This document shows positions 51,767 through 59,825 of a DNA stretch of 64,000 nt, piece after piece. The position numbers and the translations under genes are program-made. Location: assembly GCF_010500965.1 (NCBI RefSeq), contig NZ_QVMI01000019.1:1-64000 (forward strand). The letters run 5' to 3'. This DNA is from Bacteroides sp. 51 (GTDB taxonomy: Bacteria > Bacteroidota > Bacteroidia > Bacteroidales > Bacteroidaceae). Numbering within the stretch: the first letter of the stretch is position 1; each line of letters begins with the position of its first letter. Below the pieces are notes generated by a model. It had not been told where the DNA came from and searched no databases. It saw nothing but the letters and a program-made list of their open reading frames with translations.

Positions 51767-54097
51767 ATGAAAAAACTATTACTTTCAGTATCTGTATTAC
51801 TAGCATTAACTACTGGAAAAGCACAAGAGGCGAACCAGTACGTAACAGTAGAAAACCAGAATGGCGCAACATTGGGCTATTCTCCCTCTTCGGGCGTCAA
51901 GATCATCACAAAGGACGGATTAAAATTCAAGGATTTAAATAAGAATGGAAAACTGGATGCATACGAAGACTGGCGCCTGCCTGTAGATGAACGTGCAAAA
52001 GATTTAGCTCAACGCCTAAATATAGAGCAAATTGCAGGATTGATGCTTTATAGTGGTCACCAGGCTATTCCAGCCAATGAAGTTGGATTTGCAGCGGATA
52101 CATATGGGGGGAAACCTTTTTCTCAAAGCGGTGCAAATCCATGGGATTTATCCGACAATCAAAAAGTATTCCTGAAAGATGATAATCTTCGCCACGTATT
52201 GCTGGTTGGAGTAAAGAGTTCTGAAATTGCAGCAAAATGGAACAACACCATGCAAGCCTATGTAGAAGGACTGGGATTCGGGATACCGGCAAACAATAGT
52301 TCGGACCCTCGCCACTCCGGACAAGTAACAGGTTCAACTGTTGCCGAATTCAATGCAGGAGCTGGTGGTGAGATATCCGTATGGCCGGATGGACTGGGAA
52401 TGGCTGCCACATTTGAACCGGAACTCATAAAACGATTCGGCCAGATAGCTGCCACAGAATACCGTGCTTTAGGTATTGGAACTGCATTGTCACCACAAAT
52501 TGATATTGCCACCGATCCACGCTGGTATCGTTCGAGTATGACTTTCGGCGAAAGCCCTGCCTTGTCTACCGATATGGCCCGTGCATATATTGATGGTTTC
52601 CAGACATCGACCGGGAAAGATGAAATTGCCGACGGATGGGGATACAAAAGCGTAAATGCCATGGCGAAGCACTGGCCGGGAGGAGCTACAGGTGAAGCAG
52701 GCCGTGACGGGCACTGGGCATTCGGGAAATTTGCCGTATACCCGGGAAACAACTTTGAAACGCATTTGAAGCCCTTCACAGAAGGCGCATTCAAACTAGA
52801 TGGTAAAACCGGTATGGCTTCTGCCGTAATGCCTTACTATACAATTTCCTATAACCAAGCCGAAGATGGTACCAACCTGGCAAATGGCTTCAGCAAATAT
52901 ATCATAACCGACTTACTCAGAGAGAAATACAATTATGATGGTGTGGTTTGTACCGACTGGATGATTACAGGTAACGAAGGAGTAACACCGGGAGATTTTG
53001 CCGGAAAGCCCTGGGGAGTAGAAGATAAAACCATCGCCAAAAGACATTACATTGCCCTTATGGCAGGAATGGACCAATTTGGTGGTAACAATGAAAAAGG
53101 TCCTATTGTAGAAGCTTATGAGATGGGGAGCAAAGAACATGGAAAGAAATTTATGAGAGCGCGTTTTGAAGCATCTGCTGTACGTTTGCTAAGAAATATA
53201 TTCCGTTTGGGATTATTTGAAAATCCATATCTTGATCCGAATGAGACTGCTCAAATTGTAGGTAACCCGGAGTTTATGCAAGAAGGTTACACCGCACAGT
53301 TAAAGTCCATCGTGATGTTGAAGAATAAGGAAAACATATTGCCTATCAAAGAAAGAAAAACAGTGTATATCCCTAAGATTTACTCTCCTTCAGTAAAAGA
53401 TTGGTGGGGAAACTGGTCACAACCCCGATTGGATATGCCAGCCAACCTTGACATGGTGAAGAAGTACTACAATGTAACCGAAGACCCTTCCAAAGCAGAT
53501 TTTGCCATCGTATTCATTTCGGGACCTTTCACCAACAATGACGGAGGCGGTTACGATAAGAATGACCGTAAAGAAGGGGGAAATGGTTATGTGCCTATCT
53601 CATTGCAGTATGGAACATATACAGCAGAATATGCCCGCGATCATAGTATAGCAGCAGGCGACCCGGTTGTTGATCCTACAATAACCAACCGGTCTTACAA
53701 AGGAAAAACAATTACGGCTTCCAATACTACGGATTTGAATACGGTACTGGCAACGAAGGAAATGATGAACGGAAAGCCTGTTATCGTCGTAGCAAACCTA
53801 TCCAAAGGAATGATATTCAATGAATTTGAAGATAAGGTAGATGGAATTATTATCCGTTTCTCTGTCACCGAACAAGCTGTTCTTGATGTTATTTCAGGAG
53901 CATATGAACCATCCGGATTACTGCCTATGCAGATGCCGGCTAATATGATGGAAGTTGAAAAGCAAAAAGAAGACTTACCATTCGATATGCAATGCCATAA
54001 AGATACGGAAGGTAACGTGTATGATTTCGGCTATGGATTGAACTGGTCCGGCGTAATCAAAGATGCACGTACTGCGAAATATGGATTAAATAAATAA
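51767..54097 (+). CDS. GH3 beta-glycosidase, secreted
   Basis: The protein has 776 residues and a signal peptide (KKLLLSVSVLLALTTGKAQ). The GH3 N-terminal barrel is seen in LAQRLNIEQIAGLMLYSGHQ, AMAKHWPGGATGEAG (the KH-PG motif) and YDGVVCTDWMIT, where Asp397 is the expected nucleophile. The C-terminal alpha/beta sandwich follows from about residue 510 (SIVMLKNKENILPI), with an FSVTEQAVLDVISGAYEPSG ending. The insert GYDKNDRKEGGNGYVP is unusual. Likely activities are beta-glucosidase, beta-xylosidase or alpha-L-arabinofuranosidase. It is followed after 16 bp by the barrel protein, under Nudix regulator control. Confidence 0.88.
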   Translation: MKKLLLSVSVLLALTTGKAQEANQYVTVENQNGATLGYSPSSGVKIITKDGLKFKDLNKNGKLDAYEDWRLPVDERAKDLAQRLNIEQIAGLMLYSGHQAIPANEVGFAADTYGGKPFSQSGANPWDLSDNQKVFLKDDNLRHVLLVGVKSSEIAAKWNNTMQAYVEGLGFGIPANNSSDPRHSGQVTGSTVAEFNAGAGGEISVWPDGLGMAATFEPELIKRFGQIAATEYRALGIGTALSPQIDIATDPRWYRSSMTFGESPALSTDMARAYIDGFQTSTGKDEIADGWGYKSVNAMAKHWPGGATGEAGRDGHWAFGKFAVYPGNNFETHLKPFTEGAFKLDGKTGMASAVMPYYTISYNQAEDGTNLANGFSKYIITDLLREKYNYDGVVCTDWMITGNEGVTPGDFAGKPWGVEDKTIAKRHYIALMAGMDQFGGNNEKGPIVEAYEMGSKEHGKKFMRARFEASAVRLLRNIFRLGLFENPYLDPNETAQIVGNPEFMQEGYTAQLKSIVMLKNKENILPIKERKTVYIPKIYSPSVKDWWGNWSQPRLDMPANLDMVKKYYNVTEDPSKADFAIVFISGPFTNNDGGGYDKNDRKEGGNGYVPISLQYGTYTAEYARDHSIAAGDPVVDPTITNRSYKGKTITASNTTDLNTVLATKEMMNGKPVIVVANLSKGMIFNEFEDKVDGIIIRFSVTEQAVLDVISGAYEPSGLLPMQMPANMMEVEKQKEDLPFDMQCHKDTEGNVYDFGYGLNWSGVIKDARTAKYGLNK

Positions 54098-54113
54098 CCT
54101 GAAAAACGATTTT

Positions 54114-56327
54114 ATGAAAACAAAAAGAATAAGTATTCTAGTAGCAATCGCCGCTTTATTAGGAAGTGGAAATATATATGCCCAACAAACAGCTAAAGCA
54201 GATACCACCAAAGTAAAAGAGGCAGATCGTAATGTAATGCTCAATGCAGCATCGGCTAACGCCGGTCCACGTAATGTAAATATCGGATTACCTGCCAGTG
54301 TGGGAGGTACCACGGTATTGGAAAATGATCTGCCTGTAATTTATTTCTTTTGGCCGGAAATGCCCTTCAAGTCGTGGCGAATGGATGGCATGACGAATGG
54401 AGTTAAGCTCCTCGACCTGGGACAAACCGCAATCAATATTGGTGATGTTGGTTTCTCTGTGGGTACATATGATAATATGGGTACCGATAAATTTCAAGGG
54501 AACATCGGTATCAACTCTAATCACTTCGGACTATTGAACGGAACAGCCAATGTTAGCGGTCCGCTAAATAACAAAGGATTAAAATACTCTGTAGGTGCTT
54601 ATGTAAACTATGATCCGGGAACATACAAGGTGAGCAAAAATGATATTGACCGGTATTACAACGACCAGATGCAGTTATACAAAATAGCCCTGACGCAGGA
54701 TTATAAATTCAGTACAGGTAAAGGGTCTATCACAGCGTTTTACAAGTATGCAGATACCAAGTCTATGACCATGTCACAATATGCTCCTTACATCTATCAT
54801 CTGGATGGATCGGTATCCGAGTTAGACGGTTTCAAGATTGGTCGCGATAGCTACCTCTCCGGTCAGAAGTTTACAGTAGAAGATGCCGAAACCGGCCAGA
54901 TTGCAGAACGGGACGCGCTTAAAGACTATGGTTCTAAATCGCACACACTGGATTTCATTGGTAAGAATACATTCGACAGTGGATTATATTTCAATTATAT
55001 CATCCGGTTGCATTCTGCCAAGTCGGGCCTATATCTTCCAATCATGACCGGTATCATGGAGCAGACTTATACGGATGCAAACGGAAATGAAAAAACAGGA
55101 AATGTACAAGGTGTAATGGCGTTGGCATCAAGAAAAACACCCATCAAATCATTAACTTCTTTATTTGAAGTGGGAAAGAAATCGGGTAACCACGATTGGA
55201 AAGTGGGTTTAAACCAATGGATCTATGATGTTGATAAGTTCACAACTGAAGGGGCTATCTATTCGCAAACCGTAGAAGCCAACCCACAACGTATACCGGG
55301 TAGCGAAGTATATGGGATGAATGAATATCATGATGGTACCGAGAATAAAACGGCTTTATTCATAACTGATAAATGGGATATTGCTAATGTATTGACATTG
55401 AACCTCGGAGCCCGTTTTGAGTATCAGAGCTTGAGAGGTAATTATATTGATAATAAGAAAAACGAAGGTAGCACCCTTCCCTATTTATCAAGGGAGAAAA
55501 CAGATATTGATAAAGATTGGTTCAATAAAGCATTCATGGCTAGCGCAGTATATAAAATGACCAGCCGTTTTGGTTTGCTTGGTGAAGTGACTTACAATGA
55601 ACAAGCCGGACATCTTGAGAATTACTCGGCGGGCAATGAGCCTAACCTGAAAAAATCTAAAATTCCAGGAGCTGGTTTCGGAGTGTTCTTCAATCATCCG
55701 TTATTTAATGTGGTATCGAAAGCGACTTATATTAAACGGGATGAATATCGCTCAACCGTAAACTTTACCAGTGCAGCAGGAACAGTAGCTCGCCCTACCG
55801 TATCGTATGACATTGAAACCATTGGATGGACAACGGATATCGTTACCAATCCTTTTAAGAATTTCAATCTGCACTTCCTGTTTACTATACAAGCTCCTAA
55901 GTATAAAAACTATGCAGGTACTGTGGACTTTGGAAATGGTGAAACACCTGTCAGCTACAACTTTAATGACAATACCGTAACAGGGGTATCCAAAATATTA
56001 TTAGAAATCGACCCAAGTTATCAATGGAAAGACCTGAGAATATGGGCCAGCGCACGGTATTTTAGTAAAGAATATGCCAACCTAACCAATTCACTGACCT
56101 TCAAAGGTCGTTGGGAAACATTCGCTGGTGCTAATTATAACCTGGGTAAAAACCTGGAACTTAGTGCATCTGTGGTAAACTTGTTCAACCAACGAGGTGC
56201 ACAAGGTACAATTTCAGGAGCCGACTTGTTAACTGGTGATGAGGTTAAAGATATGGAAGGTGCTGTCCTTTCAGGAACTTACATCCGCCCGTTTACAGTA
56301 GAGTTTGGGGTGAAGTATAAGTTTTAA
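54114..56327 (+). CDS. TonB-dependent-receptor-like outer-membrane protein
   Basis: The protein has 737 residues and a signal peptide (KTKRISILVAIAALLGSGNI, then YAQ). A plug-like domain occupies about residues 40-150 (RNVNIGLPASVGGTTVLEND). Many alternating beta strands follow, ending in the outer-membrane signature FTVEFGVKYKF. It lacks the N-terminal carboxypeptidase-regulatory-like domain of SusC proteins, and no SusD gene is adjacent, so it is not a standard SusC/D pair. With GH3 in front it probably takes up the glycoside that GH3 cleaves. It is shorter than SusC proteins (about 1000 residues). Confidence 0.8.
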   Translation: MKTKRISILVAIAALLGSGNIYAQQTAKADTTKVKEADRNVMLNAASANAGPRNVNIGLPASVGGTTVLENDLPVIYFFWPEMPFKSWRMDGMTNGVKLLDLGQTAINIGDVGFSVGTYDNMGTDKFQGNIGINSNHFGLLNGTANVSGPLNNKGLKYSVGAYVNYDPGTYKVSKNDIDRYYNDQMQLYKIALTQDYKFSTGKGSITAFYKYADTKSMTMSQYAPYIYHLDGSVSELDGFKIGRDSYLSGQKFTVEDAETGQIAERDALKDYGSKSHTLDFIGKNTFDSGLYFNYIIRLHSAKSGLYLPIMTGIMEQTYTDANGNEKTGNVQGVMALASRKTPIKSLTSLFEVGKKSGNHDWKVGLNQWIYDVDKFTTEGAIYSQTVEANPQRIPGSEVYGMNEYHDGTENKTALFITDKWDIANVLTLNLGARFEYQSLRGNYIDNKKNEGSTLPYLSREKTDIDKDWFNKAFMASAVYKMTSRFGLLGEVTYNEQAGHLENYSAGNEPNLKKSKIPGAGFGVFFNHPLFNVVSKATYIKRDEYRSTVNFTSAAGTVARPTVSYDIETIGWTTDIVTNPFKNFNLHFLFTIQAPKYKNYAGTVDFGNGETPVSYNFNDNTVTGVSKILLEIDPSYQWKDLRIWASARYFSKEYANLTNSLTFKGRWETFAGANYNLGKNLELSASVVNLFNQRGAQGTISGADLLTGDEVKDMEGAVLSGTYIRPFTVEFGVKYKF

Positions 56328-56343
56328 ACTACTTATTCCAAAA

Positions 56344-56480
56344 TTCCACCACCCCGCCCTTCGGGCACCCCTCCTCAAAAAGGAGGGGAACCGGCGAGGC
56401 GCCGTAGCCAGATTCACGATGCCGCATGGAACTCCCCTCCTTTTTTAGAGGAGGGGTGCCCGAAGGGCGGGGTGGTGGAA
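56344..56480. repeat. 137-bp composite palindrome with 33-bp perfect arms
   Basis: The arm 56344-56376 (TTCCACCACCCCGCCCTTCG...) and the arm 56448-56480 are exact reverse complements. A second inner pair (AAAAAGGAGGGGA / TCCCCTCCTTTTT) follows. The loop at 56389-56432 holds a family B core (CCGGCGAGGCGCCG ... CCGCATGGAAC). It lies between the convergent barrel and CE19-like genes. It has the form of a non-autonomous palindromic mobile element and may also end transcription. Confidence 0.85.
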
Positions 56481-56505
56481 TATAAAAGGTGGTGGAACAT
56501 AAAAA

Positions 56506-58470
56506 CTATTTCTTCCCCGCGGCCTTCTCCGCATTTCTCTTATTTACATAATCTTTAAATAACTGCCTCCAATTACGGCCATTATTATTCAGATACTGTT
56601 CACATTTTGTTTTATAAATCTCAAATATAGCCGAGATCTGCTTCATGTTTTTATAATCAATCGCTTGTTCACGTGCTTGCTTTAAATGCCCTAAAATAGT
56701 AGCTTCTTCTTCCGCAGTTAAATCAGGAACAATAGCATAATATCCTTTCAGGGTAAAAGCCACTTTGCCCACTGTATATTTATCAAGGATTTGCTCTACT
56801 TGCTCTTCGGTCAACACCCTGCGTAAACCATTCATCAATTTCTCGTGCACTTCTTTAGGCATAGCCGAATCGGCAATCATTTCCCGGTCGAGCTTACTAA
56901 GTTTATTACCGGTAAACGGATTAATTCCTTCGGGAACAGTTGTATAAGGATGCTCATTATGCCAATCGCGTACCTGCCGCAAGTGATTATAAATTAGCGT
57001 ACGAACAAAACCAGCATCTTTTTCATTATCAAGATTCAAACTTGCTACCCATTCTGCCGCTTTCTTTTCAAGTCCAAGGTCAGATTTCAACTGTGAGTAG
57101 AGTTTCTTATCAAAGTAAGCAGCTACCACATCGAAAGAACGCACAGCATTTTCCGGTAGCAATTCGCCATTAGCTCCAAAACATAATAAAGCAGATTGTG
57201 GCTCAATGGTTACTTTGCTCTCATCTTCCATTTTCTTATCCAATCCAAAAGCCGTAGCAAAGAAATCATACACAGCGTTTCGCTTATTGGGACCAAAATC
57301 ATGTCCCTCTGTCGGAAGATGTACATTGCTTACCTTATTCGTAGCATTATAGAATCCATAGATACGTTGCAGATAAGGATATTCGAGGGTCGGTACACTT
57401 GCCGTCCAGTCTTTACCATCCGAAACGACCAACAAAGGACGGGGAGCAAACATAGCCATCAACTCAGCATTATTTGTACCACCACAAGCCAGGGTAACAG
57501 GCATACCACTTTCGCAAGGACAACCACCATCAAAATGGGAAGCCAGGCTTACAACAGGAGCAGCAGCCGTAAAACGTTCGTCCAACGCAGTGAGCAAAAC
57601 CACCTGCGAACCGCCACCCGATCCACCGTTAGCACCAATACGGGTGGCATCTATATCCTTACGGGTAAGCATATAATCCAATAAAGATAGCCCGTTAACC
57701 GCCTGCATCACGTGTGCCACACTGGAACGGTGCGAAGCAGCACCTACTTGTAATGCCGACTCTCCCCAACCGAAGAGATCATAATCTACACAAACAGCAC
57801 CCATACGGGCAAGAGTGGCCATCCGCTGCTGCTGATCTTTACGATAACGGCCATCGCCAAAGTGCCCATTCGGACAAATAATCAATGCATGTTTACCTTT
57901 CTTTGAAGGAGTATAAATAGAACCACAAACATACAAACCGGGAAGTGTTTCTAAGGCGATGTTTTGTACCGTGTAACCATCAAACTTACGTATTTTTGAA
58001 AGAATCGGTTTACTCGAAACACGTTGTTTTAAGATAGTATCAATGCCCAAACGCTGGCGCACTTCTTTGCGCAAACAAGCAGAACGGGACTCCCAAGTCT
58101 CCTTATCACTGTAAAGAGTATTAAGATAAGCCAGCATTTTCTCACCATCGGCATCTATACGACGAGGATATTCAAATGACTTTAATTTATAAGAGCCATC
58201 ACCCTGTTTTACATATTTGTAATCAAAATATCCCAAAACATTGGTCAATGATTCCTCTACGGAATAAGGACGAATACGGAAATCAGCATAAGGCAATACT
58301 TTGCCAACCGTATCAATATCATATTTTAAACGAACATTGAAACGAGTTTGAATGTCATTTAAAACATTACTTAAGGGACGTGCAAACTGATTTTCGGAAG
58401 TTAGTGTCTGAGCGTTCAATAGGAATGAACTACAGACTAATAGGGCGGAAAGGAATATATATTTTTTCAT
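56506..58470 (-). CDS. CE19-like pectin methylesterase with DUF3826
   Basis: The protein has 654 residues and a signal peptide (KKYIFLSALLVCSSFLLNA). Residues about 22-100 resemble an STN/secretin-like domain. Residues about 105-420 are an alpha/beta-hydrolase with Ser284 in NGGSGGGSQVVL, Asp351 or Asp354 in VVSDGKDW and His390 in LPTEGHDFGP. Residues about 450-640 match DUF3826 (FTLKGYYAIVPDLTAEEEAT). This arrangement, and its position before GH28 and GH78, recalls BT1017 of B. thetaiotaomicron, a methylesterase acting on the homogalacturonan backbone attached to RG-II (from memory). It would release methanol from methyl-esterified galacturonate in the periplasm or at the surface. Confidence 0.8.
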   Translation of the reverse strand: MKKYIFLSALLVCSSFLLNAQTLTSENQFARPLSNVLNDIQTRFNVRLKYDIDTVGKVLPYADFRIRPYSVEESLTNVLGYFDYKYVKQGDGSYKLKSFEYPRRIDADGEKMLAYLNTLYSDKETWESRSACLRKEVRQRLGIDTILKQRVSSKPILSKIRKFDGYTVQNIALETLPGLYVCGSIYTPSKKGKHALIICPNGHFGDGRYRKDQQQRMATLARMGAVCVDYDLFGWGESALQVGAASHRSSVAHVMQAVNGLSLLDYMLTRKDIDATRIGANGGSGGGSQVVLLTALDERFTAAAPVVSLASHFDGGCPCESGMPVTLACGGTNNAELMAMFAPRPLLVVSDGKDWTASVPTLEYPYLQRIYGFYNATNKVSNVHLPTEGHDFGPNKRNAVYDFFATAFGLDKKMEDESKVTIEPQSALLCFGANGELLPENAVRSFDVVAAYFDKKLYSQLKSDLGLEKKAAEWVASLNLDNEKDAGFVRTLIYNHLRQVRDWHNEHPYTTVPEGINPFTGNKLSKLDREMIADSAMPKEVHEKLMNGLRRVLTEEQVEQILDKYTVGKVAFTLKGYYAIVPDLTAEEEATILGHLKQAREQAIDYKNMKQISAIFEIYKTKCEQYLNNNGRNWRQLFKDYVNKRNAEKAAGKK

Positions 58471-58480
58471 GGTTTACTTG

Positions 58481-59812
58481 TTATTCTAATATCACTTCTT
58501 TACCATTCACAATTACATCCGTAAGTTTTACCCGCTCACAGTTTTCAAAGGTAGGTTTCTGCTTGCTTTCAATATTGATATCACGTAATGTAATATCAGT
58601 GATGGGTGCTTCTTCCAGCCCGCGAATAAAGATCGGAGTCTCTACATTTACTCCCGTTAAGCCGGAAATATGAATATTACGGAATATCGGAGTACGCTCG
58701 CTTACTTCTTCCTGAGGCATCTTACTGTATCTCAGATCAAGAATAATCGCTTCTTCCTTAATATTGCTCATCACAATATTGCTTACGCGGATAGCTTCGA
58801 CTATCCCACCCCGTCCGCGGGTTGATTTTAAACGAATGCCGCGCTTAGTACCATCAAACACGCAATTGCTAATGGTTACTTTACGCACACTGCCACTCAT
58901 TTCGCTACCTATAACCACCCCACCATGACCGGAAAGCATGGTACAATTTGTGATCGTAATATTCTCGCAAGGAACAGCCATACGACGACCTTGAAGGTCG
59001 CGACCCGACTTGATCGTGATACAATCATCACCTACAGAGATATGACAATCACTGATATGTACGTTACTACAAGATTCCGGATTGATGCCATCCGTATTCG
59101 GCGATGGAACATTGTGGATTGTAACTCCTTTCACCGTTACATTATCACAGAATTCCGGATTAACGGTCCAAAATGGTGAGTTTACAATTTTCACTCCCTC
59201 TATACGCACATTCTTACAACGAACCGGTTGTATAAAAGGCGGACGGAAAAAGCGTCGCTGCAATGTTCCGATATAATCTTCGTTAGTATCGGCATACAAT
59301 GCTTTGGTATCATTAGCTTTATCCCACATGGGTTGATATTTATTCAGGTCACGCATTCCGTTATCTTTCAAATCGACAAGAACGCGGAAGAACTCCATCC
59401 ACCAGGCTTTCCCTTGTCCATCGAGTGTACCTTCTCCTTTAATGGTTATATTTTCGCAATCTACAGCATAGATCAAAGGAGAGAAGCTTTTCATCATCAC
59501 TCCTTCATATCGCATATCTACAAAAGGCAGGTAGTGATCGAAATTGTCGGAGAAAAGTAAAGTCGCTCCCGCTTCAAGGTCTAATGTAATGTTACTTTGC
59601 AAACGGATAGCACCTGTGAGATAAGTACCTGCGGGAAAGAACAAAGTTCCGCCCCCAGCTTTATGTAATTTCTCGATCGTAGAATTGATCAGTTTTGTAT
59701 TTAACGTTTTCCCATCCGGTTTAGCACCAGCCTGGCGCATATCAATGCGTTCGGCATGTAAGGTAACTACTGAGCAAAGACAGAAAAACAAAGTAGAGAA
59801 AATAAGTTTCAT
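58481..59812 (-). CDS. GH28 polygalacturonase-like enzyme
   Basis: The protein has 443 residues and a signal peptide (KLIFSTLFFCLCSVVTLHA). The beta-helix carries all GH28 motifs: NTDGINPESC, ISVGDDCITIKSG, GHGGVVIGSEMSG and KRGIRLKS. Hydrolysis uses the three aspartates of NTD and DD. It should remove galacturonic acid from pectin or rhamnogalacturonan fragments. It is 10 bp upstream of the methylesterase gene and 13 bp downstream of GH78, so the three form an operon. Confidence 0.93.
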   Translation of the reverse strand: MKLIFSTLFFCLCSVVTLHAERIDMRQAGAKPDGKTLNTKLINSTIEKLHKAGGGTLFFPAGTYLTGAIRLQSNITLDLEAGATLLFSDNFDHYLPFVDMRYEGVMMKSFSPLIYAVDCENITIKGEGTLDGQGKAWWMEFFRVLVDLKDNGMRDLNKYQPMWDKANDTKALYADTNEDYIGTLQRRFFRPPFIQPVRCKNVRIEGVKIVNSPFWTVNPEFCDNVTVKGVTIHNVPSPNTDGINPESCSNVHISDCHISVGDDCITIKSGRDLQGRRMAVPCENITITNCTMLSGHGGVVIGSEMSGSVRKVTISNCVFDGTKRGIRLKSTRGRGGIVEAIRVSNIVMSNIKEEAIILDLRYSKMPQEEVSERTPIFRNIHISGLTGVNVETPIFIRGLEEAPITDITLRDINIESKQKPTFENCERVKLTDVIVNGKEVILE

Positions 59813-59825
59813 TCGTACTGGTTTA

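Noticed and set aside
56344-56480. Simple terminator
   Set aside because: The arms are 33 bp and contain a second repeat family shared with coding insertions, so it is better seen as a repeat element, though it may also terminate transcription.
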